Part shown: one piece after another, positions 7,657 through 13,963 of the stretch
Numbering within the stretch: position 1 is the stretch's first letter
Layout of the letters: every line of letters starts with the position of its first letter
Assembly: GCA_947624205.1 (NCBI GenBank)
Contig: CANQJI010000016.1
Span: forward strand, 1-38,715
Reading direction: 5' to 3'
Length of the DNA stretch: 38,715 nt
DNA from: an uncultured Akkermansia sp.
GTDB lineage: Bacteria > Verrucomicrobiota > Verrucomicrobiia > Verrucomicrobiales > Akkermansiaceae
Notes under the pieces: generated by a model
What the model was told of the DNA's origin: nothing
What the model saw: the letters and a program-made list of their open reading frames with translations, nothing else
Databases searched by the model: none
Program-made: the position numbers and the translations under genes

Positions 7657-8241
7657 ATGCTCGGTTCTCTCCTCATTGTGTCAGGCGCCAGCGGCTCGGG
7701 TAAATCCACCCTCTGCCGTCGCGCAGAGGCTGAAGGTCTCGCCTCTTACTCCATCTCCTGCACCACTCGCGCCCCACGCGGCACGGAAAAAAACGGTGTG
7801 GATTACTTTTTCCTCACCCCGGCAGAATTTGATGCCAGGGTGAAGGGCGGCGAATTCTTGGAATACGCCTGCGTGCACGGCAATTCGTATGGTACTCTGC
7901 GCGAGGAAGTTGTGCGCTTGCTGGAAAACGGCAAAAATGTCGTGATGGATATCGATGTGCAAGGAGCCGCGAGTATTCGTGCGTGCGAACATCCTACTAT
8001 CCGCAGAGCTTTTGCGGATGTCTTTATCCACGTGCCGATAGAGGTGCTGGAAGCTCGTCTGCGTGGCCGTTCCACTGATAGCGAAGAAACAATTCAGCTG
8101 CGCCTCCGAAACGCGCAGACCGAAAATGCCCGCCGCGGGGAATACCGGTACATCCTCACGTCTGGCACGAGAAAGGAAGATTACGCGCGTTTCAAGGCTC
8201 TGCTCGTTTCGCTGGGCTTGCGCACGGAAATCCGCGAATGA
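7657..8241 (+). CDS. gmk: Guanylate kinase
   Basis: A 194-residue essential enzyme converting GMP and ATP to GDP and ADP. P-loop GASGSGKST is near residues 10-18, the GMP-binding TTRAPRGTEKNGVDYFF segment follows, then GEFLEYACVHGNSYGT and VVMDIDVQGA. Start at 7657 (MLGSLLIVSG) follows the yicC stop by 1 bp and gives the usual family length. It is last in the pheA-holB-yicC-gmk operon. No U-rich terminator is evident; the following 360 bp are filled by repeats. Confidence 0.96.
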   Translation: MLGSLLIVSGASGSGKSTLCRRAEAEGLASYSISCTTRAPRGTEKNGVDYFFLTPAEFDARVKGGEFLEYACVHGNSYGTLREEVVRLLENGKNVVMDIDVQGAASIRACEHPTIRRAFADVFIHVPIEVLEARLRGRSTDSEETIQLRLRNAQTENARRGEYRYILTSGTRKEDYARFKALLVSLGLRTEIRE

Positions 8242-8304
8242 GCGCAGTGGCAATGCCAGGGCAAATTACTCTCACAATTCAGCCCCGCCAAATTCGTGCA
8301 TAAG

Positions 8305-8438
8305 CGCGCGAACTTCCCAAATTAACTCACCGCACCACCCTGCCGGCTCGCCCCTGTCGGGGCAAAGGCTACGCCTTTGCCCATCCGCACTTACCGCCCG
8401 CTGCGCGTGCGCCCTCAACGGGACCGTCGTGCGTGTTG
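8305..8438 (+). repeat. GC-rich mosaic module (N + M), second copy
   Basis: A short lead GCGCGAACTTCCCAAATTAA is followed by the 103-bp GC-rich module M (8336-8438), which closely matches 1801-1900. A partial repeat of its first part (a TCGCCCCTATCGGGGC-like hairpin) follows at about 8450-8500. No ORF here looks real. The region lies between the convergent gmk and CvpA-like genes. Confidence 0.8.
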
Positions 8439-8505
8439 ACTCATCGCCGCCCCATCGGCGGTTCGCCCCTATCGGGGCAAAAGCTGCACCTTTATCCATC
8501 CTCAC

Positions 8506-8596
8506 TTGCTCTGCCAAATTCCCGTGCCTCTGGTGCGCTATAATTCAAATCGTACATCGTCCATCGTAAATCGTACATAGGCGGCGTTCCGCCGCC
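8506..8596 (+). repeat. Mosaic repeat: Q + TACGA block + GC hairpin H
   Basis: A segment starting TTGCTCTGCCAAATTCCCG and reaching CTATAATTCAAATCG is joined to a TACGA block (about 8548-8579) and then to the perfect hairpin GGCGGCG-TTC-CGCCGCC (8580-8596). The same order occurs at 17275-17351, also in a convergent gap. The hairpin has no T-run but could still act as a bidirectional barrier to transcription. Confidence 0.8.
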
Positions 8597-8600
8597 TCAA

Positions 8601-9401
8601 TTATTGCAGTTGCATTTTTTCCAAAATTTCCTGTGTGTTGAGGCGTTGCAGGAAGGTCGTGAGGCGTTCGTTTTCCAGAAGGGTGACAAATCGACCTTCC
8701 TCCACCAGGGTGCGTAAGCCCTTGTCGCGGAAGAGATCGAGAAATCGCGAGGGTTGCGGAATACCGGAATTCTCCAGACAGGTCCGGTAAAATTGCGTGA
8801 GACCGGCTTCATCCAGCGAGCAGCCGTACGCCACGATACAGGCGAGTTTCGCCTGGGCGGGGTCATCCATTGGATTGAGCCCGGCAAGCCACGAAGTGAA
8901 GGGGGATTCGTGCAGTGCTTTGCTGAGGCGGGAGACCCGGGGAATCTGTTCCGGCGTGGCCTGGGAACTCGCGCGGTCGTGGTAATGGCTGATCAGCGAT
9001 ACGTCGCTGTAGTAGGAAACTCCCACCATCGCCACCCAGAAAAGGAGGAGGCACATGAGCGCCGTGGTCAGAATGCCGCCGGCAGAGGCGCCCCCGCGTC
9101 GCCAGGAAAAGAGTTGGGAGAACCAGCTCATGCCATGGAAAAAAATGGCAAAGATGAAAATAGCGGCTCCCCAGGAGCATGCCTGCACCATCCATGGCTG
9201 CGGATTGTTCGTGACAAAGGAGAGAAAGGTGAAGCCATTCTTTTGCAGGAAAATCCATGCAATGATGGCACTGACTGCCGCCGCCAGGAAGAGAAGCAGT
9301 TTGATCACCCCTTTGAATAGCGAAAATGCAATGAAAGCCACAATCAAACCGCCTATGACGATCGGAATTCCCGGCGTATATGAAGAGTCAAAGAAGGACA
9401 T
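8601..9401 (-). CDS. Predicted four-helix membrane protein, CvpA-like topology
   Basis: A 266-residue protein I cannot assign firmly. Four hydrophobic helices lie at about 12-28, 31-52, 71-89 and 107-130; the rest (about 140-266) is soluble and helix-rich, ending LQRLNTQEILEKMQLQ. The N-terminal topology, with glycines in the first helices, resembles colicin V production (CvpA) family proteins, but no diagnostic motif settles it. It starts 12 bp after the octaheme cytochrome gene and is probably co-transcribed with birA and that cytochrome. A link to membrane electron transfer is only inference from position. Confidence 0.6.
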   Translation of the reverse strand: MSFFDSSYTPGIPIVIGGLIVAFIAFSLFKGVIKLLLFLAAAVSAIIAWIFLQKNGFTFLSFVTNNPQPWMVQACSWGAAIFIFAIFFHGMSWFSQLFSWRRGGASAGGILTTALMCLLLFWVAMVGVSYYSDVSLISHYHDRASSQATPEQIPRVSRLSKALHESPFTSWLAGLNPMDDPAQAKLACIVAYGCSLDEAGLTQFYRTCLENSGIPQPSRFLDLFRDKGLRTLVEEGRFVTLLENERLTTFLQRLNTQEILEKMQLQ

Positions 9402-9413
9402 GAGTTCTGTTTT

Positions 9414-11477
9414 TCAGGATTGGGGGACGTTTGCTCGCAGGTACCGCATCAATGCCTCGCGCGCTTCCAGTGCCGCTGCGTGGTGAGGATCCGCCTTCAG
9501 CGCCCGCTCCAGCGCCACGAGTGCGGCGCGGTATTGACCCGCCTCTGCCAGGATCAATGCCAGGCGGTACTGCGCCTCTGCATGATTCGGTGCTATTCTG
9601 GTGCAGATGAGCATCTGCTGCAGCGCTTCTATCGGCCGTTCCAGACGCGCCAGCAACACTGCATAGTCCATGTACGGCACGGGGGAGGCGGGATCCAGTT
9701 CAATGGCGCGTTTGTATTGGCGTTCCGCCTCGGCAGTGTCGCCCCCTGCCAGAGCAATGGAGGCGAGTTGCATGGCTCCTGTTGGCTGGTCTGAGCGATG
9801 CATTGCCGCCGCCTTGATTTCTTCCAGCGCTTTGCTCCCCGCTATTTTGGCATAGTCGTGCTGCAGGAGAGTCCATGCCGCAACGTGGCGTACGGCTCGC
9901 GTGTCGTCTTCCAGAAGCGCCACGACGTGGTCTCCCATGATGCCGGCAGCGGCTGTCCGCACAAGTGCATCCGGGTCTGCTGCCGCCGTTTTGGCCGCCT
10001 CCATGATTCGCCGATCCTGCGGTTGTCGGGCGAGGAGCTCCAGGAGCGTCGCCCGCCAGGCCGGAATGTCTTCTTTGGCCAATGCTGCCAGAAGGTCGTC
10101 CGTGTTCCCCCGGCCCATTTGGGCGGCATACACGGCGCGCGTGCGTGGCCGCCGCTCTTCCATCTTCTGTCTGGGGATCGCTCGGGCGAGTGTTTCCGCT
10201 GCCCAGGAGTCATCCCTGTCCTTGTGGCACATGGTACAGGAGTTCGGAATGCCGAGTTCCACGCTCAATGCGGGATCCGGGATGTTCAGCGAGTGATCGC
10301 GTCGATTATCTCGCGCCATGTAAGTGGAATCCGGCATGTGACACTCCACGCAGCGTCCGCCGATGGAATTTTTATCGCATGTGTTGTCCGGTGCTCCGTG
10401 GGAGATGGGGGCGCGTGTGCCGTGGATCTCGGTGAGTCCAGTTTCGTGGCAGCGGTAGCAAAGGCTGTTGTCTTCGTACGGCAGAATCAGTTCGCCGTTC
10501 TCTCGACGGTGGCAGTCCACGCAGGTTACGCCCGCCCTCGCCATGCGACTGAGTCGAAAACTTGTCTCGCAATAAACTTCGTCGCGTTGCATCCCGTTGG
10601 GCCAGTATATCCCCTCCGCCACAGGCAGCTCCAGACGGAAATGGTCCTCAAAACGATCACACGGTCGGAACGCGTCGTCCAGCTCCTCGGCGCGGGCGTG
10701 GCAGGAGGCGCAGTTGTCGCTCACCTGTTTCGCAGTCATCTGGCGATGTTTTGGCGCCACGAGGCAACCGTCCTGTGGATCAGGTGCCTCTGCGAGTCGA
10801 TGGCATTGGATGCAGGAGACTCCCGGTTCTTTCCACGTGGATTTGTACGTGTCGGTGTCAGGATCATAATTTTTGGAGAACCCGGAGGTGTGGCAGCGCG
10901 CGCATTGGGAGTTGAAGTTCATGCCGCGTCCGAGCCAGTGTCCCCATTCGCCCGCCGGTCGTTTGTCCATGCCCGATGCCTTGAGTCGTTCATCGTCCGC
11001 AAAGATGTCGAACCATTCGTGCTTTTCCGTGTCCCATGCCGCGCTTGGAGTGTGAAACGCTCCCCTCTCCCCCGGCGCCAGATACTGCACCAGCGGAGTG
11101 TGTCCTACCACAAAGCTCGTGGAAAACTTGCGTCCCGCCTCCGAATCTTCCAGCATCCTCCGCCCGTCTTTTTCCGTCGTGAAGCGTTGAGTGACTCCGT
11201 GTACGCGCAGTATCTTGCCGGCAAAAGGCTCGTTGTCCGTCTCCGGCATTTGGTGCCGCAGTGCCCATGCGTGGTCGCTGCCGCTCCATGCCTTGAACTG
11301 CGCCGGGTGGCATGCCGCGCATTGCAGGGAGATGGGTACGGATTTTTTGTCCCAGTGCGCGTATCCCTCGGGGAGTTTCCGTTTCTCCACGCTCAGCACA
11401 AAGGAACTCAACAGCGCCGTCATGGCGATGAGTCCTGTTACGAGTAGAAGCGACTGGAGGCGTTTCTTGTTATTCAC
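9414..11477 (-). CDS. Octaheme c-type cytochrome with HEAT-like and TPR C-terminus
   Basis: A 687-residue exported cytochrome if translated from GTG at 11477, which gives a good signal sequence: basic NNKKRLQ, then hydrophobic SLLLVTGLIAMTALLSSFVL. A longer frame to 11672 would overlap birA. Eight CxxCH heme sites are seen (CAACH, CARCH, CIQCH, CASCH, CVDCH, CYRCH, CVECH, CTMCH), with first cysteines at about 53, 192, 222, 256, 319, 340, 376 and 414. After the hemes come HEAT-like helices (about 435-580) and roughly three TPR motifs (about 585-685) with the pattern AEAERQYKRAIELDP. Multiheme-TPR fusions are known in Planctomycetota and Verrucomicrobiota. It is likely periplasmic; electron partners and substrate are unknown. 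It follows birA by 25 bp. Cytochrome c maturation genes are not in the window. Confidence 0.85.
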   Translation of the reverse strand: MNNKKRLQSLLLVTGLIAMTALLSSFVLSVEKRKLPEGYAHWDKKSVPISLQCAACHPAQFKAWSGSDHAWALRHQMPETDNEPFAGKILRVHGVTQRFTTEKDGRRMLEDSEAGRKFSTSFVVGHTPLVQYLAPGERGAFHTPSAAWDTEKHEWFDIFADDERLKASGMDKRPAGEWGHWLGRGMNFNSQCARCHTSGFSKNYDPDTDTYKSTWKEPGVSCIQCHRLAEAPDPQDGCLVAPKHRQMTAKQVSDNCASCHARAEELDDAFRPCDRFEDHFRLELPVAEGIYWPNGMQRDEVYCETSFRLSRMARAGVTCVDCHRRENGELILPYEDNSLCYRCHETGLTEIHGTRAPISHGAPDNTCDKNSIGGRCVECHMPDSTYMARDNRRDHSLNIPDPALSVELGIPNSCTMCHKDRDDSWAAETLARAIPRQKMEERRPRTRAVYAAQMGRGNTDDLLAALAKEDIPAWRATLLELLARQPQDRRIMEAAKTAAADPDALVRTAAAGIMGDHVVALLEDDTRAVRHVAAWTLLQHDYAKIAGSKALEEIKAAAMHRSDQPTGAMQLASIALAGGDTAEAERQYKRAIELDPASPVPYMDYAVLLARLERPIEALQQMLICTRIAPNHAEAQYRLALILAEAGQYRAALVALERALKADPHHAAALEAREALMRYLRANVPQS

Positions 11478-11502
11478 GATCGAGCGAATTGGATGACGTG
11501 TT

Positions 11503-12222
11503 TCAGATGAGTTCCTTGAGACGTACGATGGATGTCCCCGGCACTTCGATGTGCGTGTCGTCTGCCCGCCGCAAGATGGGAGATCCGTCATGCGTGACGC
11601 CGATAAATCTGCCGCAGATGCGTTCGGAATCCGTAATGGCTGCCACTGGTTTCGGTGCGCCCCACGCAGCATTTAATTCCTCTGTCAGGGCTTCCGGTCC
11701 TCCTTCCAGGAATGTGTCGAAGGTTGCCGCCAGACTTTTTCCCGTCATGGCGCAGAGCTCATCCACGGAGGGACAGTGCGCCGTGAGGTCTTCCAGACGC
11801 GTCGGCATGTCGCTGAAGACGTCAAAATAATCGACCACGTAGTTGTGCACGTTTATGCCAATGCCCACGGATGCCATTTTTTCCTGCGGACGCTCCACCA
11901 GGATGCCGGCCAGCTTTGCACGCCCTACCAGCAGGTCGTTCGGCCAGCGAAGGCGCAACCCGTCGATGGCGAATTCCTTCAGCGCCTCCATCACTGCTAC
12001 TCCCGCCACGAGAGGGAGGAATCCCCACGGATGCTTCTCCGGCTCGTCCAGCGGTAGATTGTAACTCGCCCACAGCCCTCCTTCCTCCGCCACCCATTCC
12101 CGGTTAAATCGCCCGCGTCCCTTCGATTGACGCACGGCGCGCACAATACTCCACGGCGGTAGCAGACGCGCCTCGTCCAGGGTCGATGCGCATGATTCAA
12201 TCTCCTTGACGTTCCACTTCAC
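11503..12222 (-). CDS. birA: Biotin--[acetyl-CoA-carboxylase] ligase
   Basis: A 239-residue protein that activates biotin to biotinyl-AMP and attaches it to BCCP-type carrier domains. The motifs GRGRFNREW (35-43), RWPNDLL (92-98), KLAGILVE (103-110) and GIGINVHN are the biotin/ATP-binding elements of the ligase domain. It lacks the N-terminal DNA-binding domain of E. coli BirA, so it is a monofunctional ligase and not a repressor. The start codon is GTG at 12222. A promoter at 12229-12257 leaves just 6 bp before this GTG, consistent with a leaderless transcript. The octaheme cytochrome gene follows. Confidence 0.93.
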   Translation of the reverse strand: MKWNVKEIESCASTLDEARLLPPWSIVRAVRQSKGRGRFNREWVAEEGGLWASYNLPLDEPEKHPWGFLPLVAGVAVMEALKEFAIDGLRLRWPNDLLVGRAKLAGILVERPQEKMASVGIGINVHNYVVDYFDVFSDMPTRLEDLTAHCPSVDELCAMTGKSLAATFDTFLEGGPEALTEELNAAWGAPKPVAAITDSERICGRFIGVTHDGSPILRRADDTHIEVPGTSIVRLKELI

Positions 12223-12228
12223 TCCTGC

Positions 12229-12257
12229 ATTGTACCCCTTCCTCCCGTTTTCGTCTA
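12229..12257 (-). promoter_or_regulatory. Promoter of birA (leaderless, GTG start)
   Basis: On the minus strand, TAGACG (12252-12257), a 17-bp spacer and TACAAT (12229-12234), then 6 bp to the GTG at 12222. The -35 box is weak. The unit lies just downstream of the terminator of the AP2-like gene. Confidence 0.5.
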
Positions 12258-12266
12258 TCTTTTATT

Positions 12267-12299
12267 AAAAAAATCCGCGTGTGGAGAGACACGCGGATT
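12267..12299 (-). terminator. Intrinsic terminator of the AP2-like gene
   Basis: An 11-bp perfect stem (AATCCGCGTGT with ACACGCGGATT, loop of 6) is followed on the minus strand by a run of T residues. It lies about 50 bp after the stop of the AP2-like gene and directly before the birA promoter. Confidence 0.85.
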
Positions 12300-12347
12300 G
12301 TCAGTCAGCGGGGTCAGGTTCCAACTCCGCTCCCTGTGCAGGATGGG

Positions 12348-12617
12348 TCAGCTCTGCGCGCGGCTCTCGCGCGTCGAGGTTACCGTGCCGCTCTTGAATT
12401 GTTCGAAGACGGCTCGCGGGTCGTCTGGCGTTCGCTGCAGCGCGTCGAATATCCTGTCGCGCATTTCGAGCGCAGCCTGGAAAGCTGCCTCTTCGCTGCC
12501 GTATTGGCGGTCTGAAAAGTACTTGGTGAATTGATTCCACTTGCGGCATATACTTAAGCGCCAGCCTTGAAAGGATGTCGTTTCGTACGTGTAGCGTGTT
12601 ATGTTTCTTTGAGTCAT
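12348..12617 (-). CDS. Small AP2-domain-like protein
   Basis: An 89-residue protein starting MTQRNITRYTYE. The central stretch GWRLSICRK...FTKYFSDRQYGSEEAAFQAALEMRDRIF (about 18-57) has the form of a bacterial AP2/integrase-type DNA-binding domain: a GWR-x-x-I strand, an F-S-D-x-x-YG turn and an EEAAxxAxxxRD helix. Such small proteins occur in many copies in Verrucomicrobiota genomes; their targets are unknown. It is a single gene with its own terminator at 12267-12299. An overlapping frame at 12301-12654 is longer but has arginine-rich shadow composition. Function as a DNA-binding protein is inferred from the fold resemblance. Confidence 0.68.
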   Translation of the reverse strand: MTQRNITRYTYETTSFQGWRLSICRKWNQFTKYFSDRQYGSEEAAFQAALEMRDRIFDALQRTPDDPRAVFEQFKSGTVTSTRESRAQS

Positions 12618-12793
12618 AATCCTGGTCGTGTTGTTTCTGAATATGGCAGTCCATCTGCCGGATATAAATCTGTCATACCCACCTGCTACAGGCAATCTAA
12701 CTCGCTATATGTTTGAATGTAAGAATCTATTTGATATTGCTCGAAGAACGGGATTGCTCTGTTTCAGGCTTTCCGGCCGATGCATCTTTGAGC

Positions 12794-12822
12794 TTGCATG
12801 ACGCCCCGTTATGGTGCATAAC
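12794..12822 (+). promoter_or_regulatory. Promoter of lipA (near-leaderless)
   Basis: TTGCAT (12794-12799), a 17-bp spacer and CATAAC (12817-12822), then 10 bp to the lipA ATG. The -10 box is weaker than in the related promoters, but the spacing and the TTGC start agree with them. Confidence 0.45.
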
Positions 12823-12832
12823 TTTCAGAGTC

Positions 12833-13783
12833 ATGAATCATATTGCCCAACAGAAGCCTGATTGGCTCAAAGTGAAGCTCCCTAAGGGGCGAGTTTTCCG
12901 GGATCTGCAGGATCTCGTCCGCTCTAAGGATCTCGTCACGGTCTGTGAGCAGGCTCTTTGCCCCAATCGCGGGGAATGCTGGACCCATGGCACTGCCACT
13001 TTCATGGTCTGTGGTGAGATCTGCACGCGCGCCTGCGGATTTTGCGCCACTCGTACGGCAAAACCAAAACCGTTGGATCCCGATGAGCCGGGCAAGGTTG
13101 CTGATGCCGTGGCGCGCATGAACCTCAAGCATACCGTGGTGACGATGGTGACGCGCGATGATTTGCCGGATGGCGCTGCGGGGCATATCGCCGCCACGAT
13201 TCGTGCCATCCGCGCTGCGAGTCCGGAGACAATCATCGAGACGCTTATCTCAGATTTTAACGGGAAAGAGGAAGCTTTGGCGCAAGTGATGGATGCCCAT
13301 CCGCACATCCTCAACCATAATGTTGAAACTGTGGAGAGGCTCACTCCTATCGTGCGTTTTCGGGCGCAATATCGTCGCTCTCTTCAGGTGCTGGAGCGGG
13401 CGCTGAAGATGGCTCCCGGCCTCGTGGTGACCAAGAGCGGTCTCATGCTCGGCCTCGGTGAGACTCGTGCTGAGATTGAGCAGACGATGGATGATCTGCT
13501 GGGCGTAGGGGTGAGCGTGCTTACCATGGGGCAATACTTGCGCCCTAGTGTGAAGCATTTGCCCGTGATCCGCTACGTTCGCCCGGAAGAATTCGATGAG
13601 CTGCGCGAAATCGCCCTGTCTAAGGGCTTCCGCCACGTCGCTTCCGGTCCGCTCATCCGCTCCTCTCACCACGATGCCAATTTCCGTCCGGAGCAGGATA
13701 TTCTCGATGCGTTGAACAAACAGCTGAATTCTGAGCTCAAAGAAGCGACCCGCCTCAAATCCACCCCTCCGAATAATCCGTAA
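12833..13783 (+). CDS. lipA: Lipoyl synthase (radical SAM)
   Basis: A 316-residue radical-SAM enzyme that inserts two sulfurs into octanoyl groups on lipoyl domains. The auxiliary cluster motif CEQALCPNRGEC supplies Cys38, Cys43 and Cys49; the radical-SAM cluster motif CTRACGFC supplies Cys64, Cys68 and Cys71. The C-terminal RSSHHDANF corresponds to the RSSY/H motif whose serine ligates the auxiliary cluster. The start at 12833 gives the usual length; an upstream in-frame extension to 12713 would cover the promoter. It appears as a single gene; lipB is not adjacent. It starts about 215 bp from the divergent AP2-like gene. Confidence 0.96.
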   Translation: MNHIAQQKPDWLKVKLPKGRVFRDLQDLVRSKDLVTVCEQALCPNRGECWTHGTATFMVCGEICTRACGFCATRTAKPKPLDPDEPGKVADAVARMNLKHTVVTMVTRDDLPDGAAGHIAATIRAIRAASPETIIETLISDFNGKEEALAQVMDAHPHILNHNVETVERLTPIVRFRAQYRRSLQVLERALKMAPGLVVTKSGLMLGLGETRAEIEQTMDDLLGVGVSVLTMGQYLRPSVKHLPVIRYVRPEEFDELREIALSKGFRHVASGPLIRSSHHDANFRPEQDILDALNKQLNSELKEATRLKSTPPNNP

Positions 13784-13802
13784 TCCTAACCCGTAAATAA
13801 GC

Positions 13803-13960
13803 ACCATCCGACGCAAAAAACTCCCCAAATCATACCTCGTACATAGGCGCCACACTCGCGCGCAGGCGCGGGAATTTACCAAATCGTACGTCGAAAATCG
13901 TAAATCGTACATGGGCAGCCCCTGTTTGCCTCCGGGCGCCGCCGGGCGCAACGGTCTTTA
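13803..13960. repeat. Mosaic repeat between lipA and the kinase gene
   Basis: TACGA-type fragments (ATACCTCGTACATAGG near 13825-13845), a GC-rich lead ending GCGCGGGAATTTACCAAAT, a second TACGA block at about 13883-13912 and a GC hairpin of the form CGGGCGCCGCCGGGCG at 13933-13948 fill the gap. I see no promoter of the type found before other genes, and no gene. Confidence 0.7.
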
Positions 13961-13963
13961 AGC

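Noticed and set aside
9798..11447. 549-residue plus-strand reading frame
   Set aside because: It is the complement of the octaheme cytochrome gene, whose eight CxxCH motifs identify the true strand.
12301..12654. 117-residue minus-strand reading frame
   Set aside because: It overlaps the AP2-like gene in another frame, is arginine/glutamine-rich without motifs, and runs to the edge of the terminator; the 89-residue frame has recognisable domain features.
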